Positions 1-6,611 of a stretch of DNA of 17,984 nt are shown piece after piece. This DNA comes from JBECKQ01 sp040235375. GTDB taxonomy: Bacteria > Planctomycetota > Phycisphaerae > UBA1845. The stretch spans positions 1-17,984 of the forward strand of contig JBECKQ010000210.1 in NCBI GenBank assembly GCA_040235375.1, in the 5' to 3' direction. Positions within the stretch are counted from its first letter, which is position 1; each line of letters starts with the position of its first letter. The position numbers and the translations under genes are program-made. The notes under the pieces are model-generated. The model ran no database searches, was not told the origin of the DNA, and worked only from the letters and a program-made list of their open reading frames with translations.

Positions 1-672
1 CCACTGCTGCCAAGCGGCCCATAGATCGTCGGTGAGCACCTGCTCGCCAGGTCCAGCAGTGCAACATTCATCCAGGAACGCCTTGATGGGGCTCAGCGTG
101 TGCTCGGCGCGGGCGAGCACGTCCGCCGATGACGGAGGCGTCACGAACCCGTTGAGCCTCAAGTCCAGCCACCCCTCGTAGGCCCAGTTGAAGATGCCCG
201 GCAGCTCGTCTCGGATCTTGTCGGGCAAGGTCAGGTCCTCGCGACCGGCAAACGAGACGGGGAAATGAACGATCAGCAGCCGGTAGTGTAGCGCCCCGCT
301 GGCATCGAGGAACCTGGGCAGCTGGTTGCAGGTGATGACTATCCGCGTCTGCAAGCGCACGCCGGTCAGAATGGGCCTGTGCTTGCGGTTGACGTCGAGA
401 CGATCACATCCCGACATGGCCTTGAGCCGCTCGACGGCACCGATGCACTCTCTCCGGTTGTGCGCATCGGGCGCGAGCAGCAGCTGCTTGCCGACGAGCG
501 CCGACAGTCCGAACTCGCCGCTGAGCTGACTCAACGTGCTCGTCGCCGTGGCCGACTCACCGACGAGCTGGCTCATGGTCTCGGCGATGATTGACTTGCC
601 GCCGCGCCAAGCCCCGTGCAGCACCAGTATCTTGTGATGGTGCATCCGGCCGGAGATGACGTAGCCGAACCG
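1..672 (-). CDS. D5/P4-family phage or plasmid helicase, 5'-truncated and running off the left edge
   Basis: The minus strand is open for 224 codons from 672 to the window edge and reads as the ATPase part of the D5-like (poxvirus D5 / P4 alpha) replicative helicases of phages and plasmids. The P-loop GAWRGGKS lies at 592-615. The sensor-like stretch TCNQLPRFLDASGALHYR, near 280-335, matches the family pattern of Asn-x-LP followed by D-x-SGA and an arginine; the usual RR is HYR here. The reading frame is closed by TAA at 673-675 and again by TGA about 30 bases further upstream, and nothing primase-like is readable beyond. The D5_N and primase modules that normally precede this domain are therefore missing. 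The first in-frame ATG is at 645-643, only about 10 codons before the P-loop. The most likely explanation is a remnant of an integrated element; an internal start giving a shortened protein is possible. The 3' end is outside the window. Confidence 0.72.
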
Positions 673-742
673 TTAATGCCGGGTCATGCTGAACACGCTT
701 TTTCATTGCTCAGGCCCGGACTTGGCGGCACAATCCGCTCCC

Positions 743-1291
743 ATGGCCACCCTGTCTGAACTCCGGAAGATGAAGGCCTCCCCCAAGTGGAACGACCCCG
801 TTTACCGCTGGCGATTCGGCCAGAAGGTAAACGAGCGGATCGAAGCGGGCGACAGCTACCGCAGTATCGCTGAACGGCTCGACACCAGCGAAGGCACCAT
901 CCGGCACGCAGCCAAACTTGCCAGCCAACTGAGACGATCCGAAGTGGCCAAGCTGGCGGGCCGTCCGTGGCGATCTACGCTGGATCTGCGACGGGCGAAG
1001 ACCCGCTCCGAGGCACTCAAGATTCTCTCGGCCATCACCGACCCCTCGATGAACTCCAATGAAGCCCGCAAACAGCTCCGCAAGCAGAGCAGACAGAAGC
1101 GGAGCGTCCGCTTCCGTGGCGAGCTGGCGGAAGAGATGATCGAGCGGGCGGAAGTCTTCGCGGCTGCGGCCGAGCAGTTCAAGCGGCAGTTCAGCGATGA
1201 GCAGTTCACCAAGGGCCAGCAGCGGAAGATCGCCAAGGCGCTGAAGGCGGCAGAAGATGCCGGCAAAGCTGCCCGGCGGGCGATGGGCTAG
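743..1291 (+). CDS. hypothetical protein with helix-turn-helix-like segment
   Basis: This is a 182-residue, very basic, mostly helical protein of no family I recognise. The segment SYRSIAERLDTSEGTIRHAA, about 40-60 residues in, has the spacing and residue pattern of a helix-turn-helix (Ser-Ile-Ala-x-x-Leu, then Ser-x-x-Thr-Ile-Arg). The rest is rich in Arg, Lys, Glu and Ala and likely forms long helices. An in-frame ATG at 686 would add 19 residues of less protein-like sequence; I prefer the ATG at 743, although neither has a clear ribosome binding site. The gene is divergent from the helicase fragment and lies between it and the split tRNA-Ser site, so a role as an element-borne DNA-binding protein is a guess from context. 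Overlapping minus-strand reading frames are less protein-like. Confidence 0.55.
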   Translation: MATLSELRKMKASPKWNDPVYRWRFGQKVNERIEAGDSYRSIAERLDTSEGTIRHAAKLASQLRRSEVAKLAGRPWRSTLDLRRAKTRSEALKILSAITDPSMNSNEARKQLRKQSRQKRSVRFRGELAEEMIERAEVFAAAAEQFKRQFSDEQFTKGQQRKIAKALKAAEDAGKAARRAMG

Positions 1292-1844
1292 CCCAGTCCG
1301 GCAGGCAGCATCAGGCCGAAAAACACCAGGGGTGCCAATGTAGATGTCTCGGCTCGGGCGATCACCGACACTGGATCTGCTCACCCAGTCCGTAACGAGT
1401 TACTCGCATCCGGAAAGGCGCGACGCAGACAGAGCCTGAACGGGCCAGTTGAACTTTTTTCTCTGCGACGGCGTTTCTCCAGCTCTGTCGCATCTCCACG
1501 GGGTCTCATGCGCTCATCGTTTTCGTCTCGTCTCGGAAAAGCTCAGGTTGGACCCACGTGCGTCCGCCAGCCGGTTGCACCAGACAGATTCAATGTACCG
1601 GAGGCACGGTGAGGCGGGCGAATATCATGTGGTTGATGTAGGCGCTCATGGTCACTCGGTCGGTGAGCCAGCGGCGTCCATTGGAACTAGCGTCGACTGG
1701 TCGTTATTCCGGTCAGCGGTTTGATCGACGGGCAGCGTGCACGCAGCCTTCTCGGTGAATGCCTCGACCTAAACCTGTGACATGAACTTGACTCAAGGGC
1801 CCCCGGCACGACACCCGCAGCAGAGCTTTCGGGGCACTTTGATC
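1292..1844. other. gene-poor stretch between the HTH gene and the split tRNA
   Basis: No reading frame here resembles a protein. The possible ORF at 1449-1724 (+) has atypical composition, no ribosome binding site and no recognisable motif. I saw no integrase, transposase or inverted-repeat termini, although an integrase gene is often placed next to a tRNA attachment site. A short T-rich run lies near 1453. The stretch is probably decayed or non-coding element DNA. Confidence 0.4.
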
Positions 1845-1884
1845 TTTTCAAAACCGGCGCCTTCAGCCGCTCGGCCACTCCTCC
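1845..1884 (-). other. 5' half of tRNA-Ser(UGA), probable attachment-site remnant
   Basis: Read on the minus strand, 1884-1845 is a canonical bacterial tRNA-Ser 5' half. It has a seven-base acceptor strand GGAGGAG (1884-1878), then TG, a D arm GCCGAGCGGCTGAAGGC, the 5' anticodon stem CCGGT and the loop TTTGAAA with anticodon TGA at 1850-1848. After the next A the match stops. The bases that should be the 3' stem (ACCGG) are AGATC, and no variable arm, GGTTCGAATCC-type T arm or complementary CTCCTCC acceptor strand follows in the next several hundred bases. It cannot encode a working tRNA. A break exactly at the anticodon loop is the usual signature of tyrosine-recombinase integration into a tRNA gene, which fits the phage-type helicase fragment to the left. 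Confidence 0.75.
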
Positions 1885-1903
1885 AGGCCAGCTTGGCCCG
1901 AAA

Positions 1904-2062
1904 TCAGAGTGAAAACAGGGCCCGCAGCAGATCCCAGATTATGCCCATTGCCATAACGCCACAAGCGACCGTCGCTCGCACGGCACGACCGCCCAACCGG
2001 GCATGGGGGTGCGACATCGAACGCAGCGCCGCGCTGGATACCCACGAACACACGTCAGGCAT
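1904..2062 (-). CDS. possible 52-residue membrane protein coupled to the SDR gene
   Basis: An ATG at 2062 overlaps the stop codon of the upstream short-chain dehydrogenase by 8 bases (ATGCCTGA), an arrangement typical of translational coupling. The C-terminal half, TVACGVMAMGIIWDLLRALF, could form one membrane-spanning helix. There is no recognisable family, and the frame lies in GC-rich DNA where such ORFs arise by chance. It ends 20 bases before the tRNA-Ser half begins. I treat it as a candidate only. Confidence 0.22.
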   Translation of the reverse strand: MPDVCSWVSSAALRSMSHPHARLGGRAVRATVACGVMAMGIIWDLLRALFSL

Positions 2063-2840
2063 GCAGTAATCGTCCTTCCATTCCGCCGGCGACAGGCAGA
2101 ATCGCGCCGCTGATGTGCCCCGCCAGCGCATCGGAACTGAGGAACACGATCGCGCGAGCAACGTCCGCCGGCCGGGCGATCTTGCGCAACGCCATTGTCG
2201 AAGTCGCGAGCTTTACCGCTGCGGGATCGTCGGCGTACCCGGCGGCCATCGGCGTGTCGGTCCATCCGGGACAGACGCAGTTCACGCGGCCACGTGGGGC
2301 GAGGCGCACAATCTCGTTCTTGAGCGTCCGGGTGAGGCCGTATGTCATGCCGGCTTTCGCGGCACTGTAGTCGCCGTGGCCCGCCTCACCGAAGAGCGCG
2401 GCGGTCGAGCCGACCAGAACGATCGACGCCGACTCGCGCGGCACGTCGGCAACGTGGCGCAGGAACGCGCGGCAGGTCAGGAACGTTGCCGTCAGGTCGG
2501 TTTCGATCGTGTCCTGCCACTGGGCGAGCGACATCTCGCTCAGTGGGATGGACTCACGGGGCCAGATGCCGGCGTTGGCGACGACGGCGTCGAGTCGCGG
2601 AACTTCTGCCAGGACCTGATCGTACATGGCGTCAACCTGCCGCTCATCGCGAAGGTCGGCTTGCACCGCCACCGCGGGCACGTCGAGGCGGCGCCGCAAG
2701 TGCTCGGCTGGCTCCCCCTGCGTGCGGTAGTGCAAGGCGACGCCAGCGCCTTCCGCGGCGAACGCGGCCGCTGTAGCCTGCCCGATGCCTCCGGACGCAC
2801 CGGTGATCAGAACGTATTGGCCTGCGAGATCAGCTTGCAT
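2055..2840 (-). CDS. short-chain dehydrogenase/reductase (FabG-like SDR)
   Basis: A 261-residue classical SDR, a cytoplasmic NAD(P)H-dependent oxidoreductase with a Rossmann fold. Visible motifs are the cofactor loop TGASGGIG (residues 13-20), Asp62 at the adenine-contact position, NAG (89-91), catalytic Ser145, and the Tyr158-x-x-x-Lys162 pair in YSAAK, followed by CPGWTDTPM after strand 6. Length and order match FabG-type 3-oxoacyl reductases and sugar or glucose dehydrogenases; sequence alone does not give the substrate. The start at 2840 is chosen because AGGAGAG lies just upstream; an ATG 12 codons earlier has no such site. The gene is not beside other fatty-acid synthesis genes, so a FabG role is not supported by context. 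It is divergent from crcB and its 3' end sits next to the split tRNA-Ser. Confidence 0.88.
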   Translation of the reverse strand: MQADLAGQYVLITGASGGIGQATAAAFAAEGAGVALHYRTQGEPAEHLRRRLDVPAVAVQADLRDERQVDAMYDQVLAEVPRLDAVVANAGIWPRESIPLSEMSLAQWQDTIETDLTATFLTCRAFLRHVADVPRESASIVLVGSTAALFGEAGHGDYSAAKAGMTYGLTRTLKNEIVRLAPRGRVNCVCPGWTDTPMAAGYADDPAAVKLATSTMALRKIARPADVARAIVFLSSDALAGHISGAILPVAGGMEGRLLHA

Positions 2841-3032
2841 TGTCCGGCTCTCCTTTCGCGGATCGGGGCAGATCACCTGGTTTTCGATGATTGTCAGCGC
2901 GGCCGGCGCTGATGCAACGGGGTGGATGCCGGATTGGCCCGCAGGCAGAGACTTGGAGCGCTGCCTCAGCCCCTGCCAACATCACCGGCGGGATGGTTCT
3001 GGCATGACTCGCCCGTTTGCGTAGACTTCGCC

Positions 3033-3085
3033 GGATGCGGATGGCATCCCGCCGGCGCTGGGCGGAACCGCCGGCACGCGCCGGC
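3033..3085 (+). promoter_or_regulatory. structured GC-rich leader upstream of crcB
   Basis: Two adjacent hairpins can form before crcB. GGATGC (3033-3038) pairs with GCATCC (3044-3049). GCCGGCG (3051-3057) pairs with CGCCGGC (3079-3085), enclosing an inner GGCG-GAAC-CGCC stem-loop (3061-3072). No U-run follows, so this is not an intrinsic terminator. I could not match it to the fluoride-riboswitch consensus. Role unknown. Confidence 0.35.
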
Positions 3086-3107
3086 AGTACAAGGCACGCA
3101 GTCGCAG

Positions 3108-3497
3108 ATGATACAGAAGCTTCTTTGGATCTTCCTCGGCTCCGGCGTCGGCGGCGTACTGCGGTACACGTTCGGCGGGCTTGTGCACAAGGTCGTTTCC
3201 ACGGCTTTTCCCCTGGGGACGCTTGCGGTCAACGTCATCGGTTGCCTCCTCATCGGATTTTTGACCTTCGCCGTGAGAGAGCGCTTTCTAATCCGTGAAG
3301 AGTACAGCACGGCGGTGCTCATCGGGTTGCTCGGCGGCTTCACCACCTTTTCGACGTTCGGCATGGAGACGTTCGGCCTCCTCAACGACGGTCAATACGC
3401 CCGCGCGTCGCTCAACATCGTGCTGAGCGTTGTCGGCGGGCTCGCAGCCGCGTGGATCGGTTACCGCCTGGCGGAAGGCTGGCTGGGAGTGCGATGA
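3108..3497 (+). CDS. crcB: fluoride ion channel CrcB/Fluc
   Basis: A 129-residue, four-helix membrane protein of the CrcB/Fluc family. These act as dual-topology dimers that export fluoride across the cytoplasmic membrane and protect enzymes such as enolase and pyrophosphatase. Family marks are GGVLRY near residue 20 (the G-x-x-x-RY motif), the Asn in LAVNVIGCLLIGF, and the signature GLLGGFTTFSTFGMET with the pore-lining TTFSTF segment. The length matches the family (about 120-130). An upstream extension of the frame to 2922 is not membrane-like, so the ATG at 3108 is the natural start even though its ribosome binding site is weak. The stop codon overlaps the start of the DUF190 gene, so the two are probably co-translated. 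Confidence 0.95.
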   Translation: MIQKLLWIFLGSGVGGVLRYTFGGLVHKVVSTAFPLGTLAVNVIGCLLIGFLTFAVRERFLIREEYSTAVLIGLLGGFTTFSTFGMETFGLLNDGQYARASLNIVLSVVGGLAAAWIGYRLAEGWLGVR

Positions 3498-3841
3498 TGA
3501 AGATCCCTGAAGATGGTTACCTCCTTCGCGTTTTCATCGGCGAGAGCGATAAGTGGCATGGTCGGCCGTTGTACGAGTCGATCGTCCTGAAGGCGCGCGA
3601 GCTGCACGTGGCCGGGGCCACTGTGCTGCGCGGCCCCATGGGCTACGGCGCCCACAGTCGCCTGCACACGGCGAAAATCCTGCGGCTTTCCGAAGACCTG
3701 CCGATCGTCATCGACATCGTCGACGGAAAGGACAAGATCGACGAGCTGTTGCCGCATCTCGACGAGATGGTGACCGAAGGATTGATTACGCTCGAACGCG
3801 TGCAAGTGATCAAGTATCGACCGGACGGCTCGGACGAGTGA
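3494..3841 (+). CDS. DUF190 family (PII-like) protein paired with CrcB
   Basis: A 115-residue member of DUF190, small cytoplasmic proteins with a ferredoxin-like/PII-like fold. Typical features are the N-terminal GYLLRVFIGESDKWHGRPLY, the central GATVLRGPMGYGA and the later DLPIVIDIVD. The ATG at 3494 shares bases with the crcB stop (ATGA), and a second in-frame ATG follows directly at 3497. DUF190 genes are often next to crcB, and the fold suggests a regulator or ligand sensor of the channel, but the biochemical role is not settled. The overlap here supports expression at a fixed ratio with CrcB. Confidence 0.9.
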   Translation: MMKIPEDGYLLRVFIGESDKWHGRPLYESIVLKARELHVAGATVLRGPMGYGAHSRLHTAKILRLSEDLPIVIDIVDGKDKIDELLPHLDEMVTEGLITLERVQVIKYRPDGSDE

Positions 3842-4205
3842 AACGCGGCGGCGGTCGCGGCGCCCTGTGCGTCGTAGCCGCTCGCTCTCCCGGATCCTGG
3901 CGATATTCCGCACCTGAATTGCAGCGGCATCCGGTTGTAACCGTCCTGAACGTCCCCCGGCGCGCCACCTCGCCGGTCTTCGGTTCGCTCGCATCCGACT
4001 GGCTCGGATTCCCGTTTCTGGCCGCGATCACCCCCCTGACGCTGCGCAGTCGTCATAGTCGTTTCCCCGAGACCTGATTGCGGGAAGTGCTTATGACGTC
4101 CGTGTCGTCAGCCTCCCATAGTCCGTTTAAAACCGGTCGCGCCGGCCACCCGCCGATCGGTCATTCGATCCCGGCCTTCAAGACCTCGAACAAAGGAGCG
4201 CGACG
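3842..4205. other. intergenic region between the DUF190 gene and sodC
   Basis: No supported gene lies here; the open frames look like chance GC-rich ORFs on both strands. The segment presumably holds the end of the crcB transcript and the sodC promoter, but I could not pick a convincing -35/-10 pair or a terminator. The sodC ribosome binding site AAAGGAG lies at the right end, about 6 bases before the ATG. Confidence 0.5.
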
Positions 4206-4871
4206 ATGCAAAACGCAACGACAGCGGCGATCATTACCCTTCTACTCTCCCTGCCGGCGCTCGACGGCGTGAAGTCACCCACACGCACGCACGCCGTCGG
4301 TGCGGCGTTCACCGCCGGTGGGCAGCAGGAGGCCCAACCGGACCGCAGATCCGACACCGCCGGACAGGACGAATCCAGATCGTCCGGACAGAACTCCGGT
4401 GAAATCCGGGAGGCGGTCGCCGTTCTGACCAGTATCGGCGACAGCGGCGTGACCGGCACGATCTACTTCAAGCGCGTGGGCGACAAGATCGACATCACCG
4501 GCAAAGTAACCGGCCTCACCCCCGGCAAGCATGGGTTTCACGTGCACACGTATGGCGATCTTACGGACATGATGGAAGGCAAGTCCGCCGGCGCGCACTA
4601 CAATCCGGGGAATGTGCCGCATGGCCGCCCCGGTGACAAGAATCGGCACGTCGGCGACCTCGGCAACATCGACGCCAATGAAGCAGGCGTAGCCACCATC
4701 AACATGCAGGACAGTGTAATCGCTCTGAATGGCCCGCATTCGATCATTGGACGGTCCGTGGTCGTGCACGCCGAGGAGGACAGGTTCACGCAGCCCCAGG
4801 GAAACGCGGGCCCGCGGATCGCTGTCGGCGTGATCGGAATCGCCAATCCGGCCGACGCAGGCGGCAAGTAG
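4206..4871 (+). CDS. sodC: exported Cu/Zn superoxide dismutase lacking the conserved disulfide
   Basis: A 221-residue Cu/Zn superoxide dismutase, converting superoxide to oxygen and hydrogen peroxide, presumably outside the cytoplasm. Residues 6-20 are a hydrophobic export signal with an unusually uncharged start. A Ser/Gln/Asp-rich linker runs to about residue 67, then the SOD barrel. All metal ligands align with the human enzyme: His112 and His114 (GFHVHTYGD), bridging His131 (GAHYNP), His139, His148 and Asp151 (RHVGDLGN), and His188 (VVVHAEED). The channel arginine is Arg204 (GNAGPR). The two cysteines of the family's intrasubunit disulfide are both absent: the GC-SAG position is MEGKSAG and the ACGVIGIA position is AVGVIGIA. 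The protein has no cysteine at all. The AAAGGAG site supports the start. Confidence 0.95.
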   Translation: MQNATTAAIITLLLSLPALDGVKSPTRTHAVGAAFTAGGQQEAQPDRRSDTAGQDESRSSGQNSGEIREAVAVLTSIGDSGVTGTIYFKRVGDKIDITGKVTGLTPGKHGFHVHTYGDLTDMMEGKSAGAHYNPGNVPHGRPGDKNRHVGDLGNIDANEAGVATINMQDSVIALNGPHSIIGRSVVVHAEEDRFTQPQGNAGPRIAVGVIGIANPADAGGK

Positions 4872-4901
4872 TTGCTCGCGCCCCCACGCTGCGCACAGAC
4901 A

Positions 4902-4945
4902 AGCCTCCCGACCGCGGATACGCCGCAGCCGGGAGGCTATTTATC
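4902..4945. terminator. hairpin between convergent sodC and PPIase genes
   Basis: AGCCTCCCG (4902-4910) pairs perfectly with CGGGAGGCT (4930-4938). The loop can form an inner GCGG/CCGC pairing, and the hairpin is followed on the plus strand by ATTTATCG. It lies 31 bases after the sodC stop and about 50 bases before the end of the convergent PPIase gene. It is a good terminator for sodC and may also serve the opposite strand, although the T tract is weak on both sides. Confidence 0.65.
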
Positions 4946-4995
4946 GCGAACGCCCTGCATGGCCGCATCGCAGCGGCGGCGCCGTCAAACCGGCG

Positions 4996-6144
4996 CTACT
5001 CGTCGGCCGGCTTCGTCGCGGCCTTGTCCGCGGCGGGCTTTTCAGTCGCCTGCTTCTCGGCCTTTTTCATCTGCGGCTGTTCGGTGGCCGGCTTTTCGGT
5101 TGAGCCCTCGGGATACTCGATCTTGGCGGCCTTCTTCAGCTCGTCGATGTACTCACCGCGGACTTCGTTGAGCTTCTCCGTTTCGAGCTCGTCGCGGATG
5201 GCCGGCGTGGCTTCCTCCTGCGAGACCACGTTCGCGTCCTTGCGGTCGGTCAGCTTGATGATGTGATAGCCGAACTGCGTCTCCACCACGTCGCTGATCT
5301 CGCCGACCTTCAGGTCAAACGCGGCCTTCGCAAACGGCTCCACCATGGCGCCCTTGCGCGGGAAGAATCCGAGATCGCCGCCCCTGGCCTTTGAGGGGCA
5401 GTCCGAGTACTTGCTGGCCAGCGCGGCAAAGTCCGCGTCCGGGCTCTTGGCCTCCTTCAGGATCTTCTCCGCTTTGGCCTTGGCCTCGGCCTTCTGCTCG
5501 TCGCTCATGGAGGAGTCTGTCTTGATCAGGATGTGGCTGGCCTGGACCATCTCTGGCTTCGACCACGCGCGATCCTTGTCTCTTTCGTATCGGGCGGATA
5601 TTTCCTCGTCCGACACCGCGAGCTTCTCCGGGAACCGCTTGCGAAGGAGGAGCTCCTGCTGGACCCGGTCCTTGTAATCACGGTTCTTGACCTGCTCGGT
5701 CATGAATTCGTCCAGCGATTGCTGCTGCCGCTCCTGCATCTGTTTGGAGAACTCCTCGCGAGACATGCCCGTGCGGAGGAGGTGGGCCTGGAGCTTCTGA
5801 TCGAGGTCTTTCATCAGCTCTTCCTCGGTGACGCTGATGCCTTCCTTCTGAACCTCCTGATCGACCAGATAGTTGGAAATCATGGCGTCGAGGAGCTTTG
5901 GGCGCAACTGGGTACGAATGCGATCCTCGTAGTCCTTGGGCAGCGTTTGTCCCCCGGTTCGCTGTCTGATGGTCTCCGTCACCATCGCTTCGAGTTCGCT
6001 CTCCATGATGGGGTGGCCGTTCACCGTCGCAGCCACGGCGCTCTCCGCAGGCTGCGTCGCCGGGGCGCTGGTCTGACCGACGGCCAATGTGTACGCGGCC
6101 AGGCATATCGCCAGACCGGCGAGCAATCCAACACTGGTTTTCAT
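4996..6144 (-). CDS. exported parvulin-type peptidyl-prolyl cis-trans isomerase (SurA/PrsA-like)
   Basis: A 382-residue exported folding factor. Residues 1-23 are a signal peptide (Lys at 2, hydrophobic 5-21). Residues 36-185 are a charged helical chaperone domain of the SurA_N kind, starting VAATVNGHPIMESELEAMV. Residues 197-300 are a PpiC/parvulin domain with the hallmark QASHILIK, the GGDLGFFPRKGAMVEPFAKA block and FGYHIIKLTDR. After about residue 345 comes a low-complexity tail of Lys, Ala, Glu, Pro and Thr repeats. The family catalyses prolyl isomerisation of proteins crossing the membrane and helps outer-membrane or surface protein folding. AAGGAA lies 7 bases before the ATG. It is less likely to be strict SurA, because there is only one parvulin domain. 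Confidence 0.92.
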   Translation of the reverse strand: MKTSVGLLAGLAICLAAYTLAVGQTSAPATQPAESAVAATVNGHPIMESELEAMVTETIRQRTGGQTLPKDYEDRIRTQLRPKLLDAMISNYLVDQEVQKEGISVTEEELMKDLDQKLQAHLLRTGMSREEFSKQMQERQQQSLDEFMTEQVKNRDYKDRVQQELLLRKRFPEKLAVSDEEISARYERDKDRAWSKPEMVQASHILIKTDSSMSDEQKAEAKAKAEKILKEAKSPDADFAALASKYSDCPSKARGGDLGFFPRKGAMVEPFAKAAFDLKVGEISDVVETQFGYHIIKLTDRKDANVVSQEEATPAIRDELETEKLNEVRGEYIDELKKAAKIEYPEGSTEKPATEQPQMKKAEKQATEKPAADKAATKPADE

Positions 6145-6200
6145 TCGCGTTCCTTTCTTTCTTCTGCGTCCCCGGTCACCACAAGTACCGCGGACATCAT
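6141..6200 (-). CDS. possible 19-residue leader ORF overlapping the PPIase start
   Basis: Two in-frame ATGs (6200 and 6197) begin a 19-codon frame ending in ERKERE. Its TGA overlaps the PPIase ATG as ATGA, and the Lys/Arg/Glu-rich end also encodes the PPIase ribosome binding site. The initiation signal of the ORF itself is weak (AAGG about 12 bases upstream). This may be chance; if real, it would couple PPIase translation to a leader peptide. Confidence 0.15.
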   Translation of the reverse strand: MMSAVLVVTGDAEERKERE

Positions 6201-6329
6201 GATGTCGTCTGCCTTATTTGCCGGTGCCCCCGGAGCACGTACGCCTGCCGGCCACCTCCTGCCGAACGTCAATCTGTTCGGCGGAGACACCCACTCTCGA
6301 ATAGACCTGGCCGAACAGGGGCGGCGACC

Positions 6330-6611
6330 TTACTGGTCCGGACTGTCGTGGCGCAGCATCAGGCTGTCGCCTGCCTCACGCGTCTCAACGTCGAGCGTCT
6401 CGTTTTCCAGGAGGTCGGAAACCTGCTCATCCAGCAGGAGCACCTTCTTCCCCGCGTGCTCGAAGCTCGTATCGCCGTCCTGTTCCCGATCGAGCGTCAT
6501 GGCGAGACCCTGATCCTGCCTGACCAGTCGGACGGCCACGTCCGCGGGGCAGTTCTCGTGGCTGAGAATCTCCGACAATTTCTCTCCTGCGGCATCGGTG
6601 AGGGTCAGCAT
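6330..6611 (-). CDS. IscA/HesB-fold small protein without Fe-S ligand cysteines
   Basis: A 93-residue acidic cytoplasmic protein that follows the A-type iron-sulfur carrier pattern: MLTLTDAAGEKLSEIL at the start, AVRLVRQDQGLAMTLD in the place of the first ligand region, and FEHAGKKVLLLDEQVSDLL matching the F-x-x-x-G-x-x-V-x-V-D block of IscA. The three ligand cysteines (S-G-C-x-G and the C-terminal C-G-C) are missing; the only Cys is residue 21, at a different place. Cluster transfer by the classical route is therefore unlikely, and the function is unknown. The start at 6611 is chosen because GGAG lies 8 bases upstream. It is on the same strand as the PPIase gene, 185 bases ahead of it, so co-transcription is possible. 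Confidence 0.6.
   Translation of the reverse strand: MLTLTDAAGEKLSEILSHENCPADVAVRLVRQDQGLAMTLDREQDGDTSFEHAGKKVLLLDEQVSDLLENETLDVETREAGDSLMLRHDSPDQ

Noticed and set aside
1687..1878. Minus-strand ORF beginning MAERLKAPVLKR
   Set aside because: It is the well-known false ORF produced by translating a tRNA-Ser gene; here it reads through the tRNA 5' half.
2115..2912. Plus-strand ORF of 265 codons over the SDR gene
   Set aside because: Antisense shadow of a classical SDR; no motifs.
2985..3107. Fluoride riboswitch before crcB
   Set aside because: GATGG-like pieces occur, but I could not find the conserved CTGATG-x-C-x-CCTAC segment or the pseudoknot pairing; only generic GC hairpins are seen.
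6262..6282. Hairpin CCGAAC/GTTCGG as terminator of the IscA-like gene
   Set aside because: The 7-base-pair stem is real but has no T tract on the minus strand; it is too weak to call.
5533..6513. Plus-strand ORF of 326 codons over the PPIase gene
   Set aside because: Antisense shadow; the minus strand encodes a clear parvulin protein with signal peptide and ribosome binding site.
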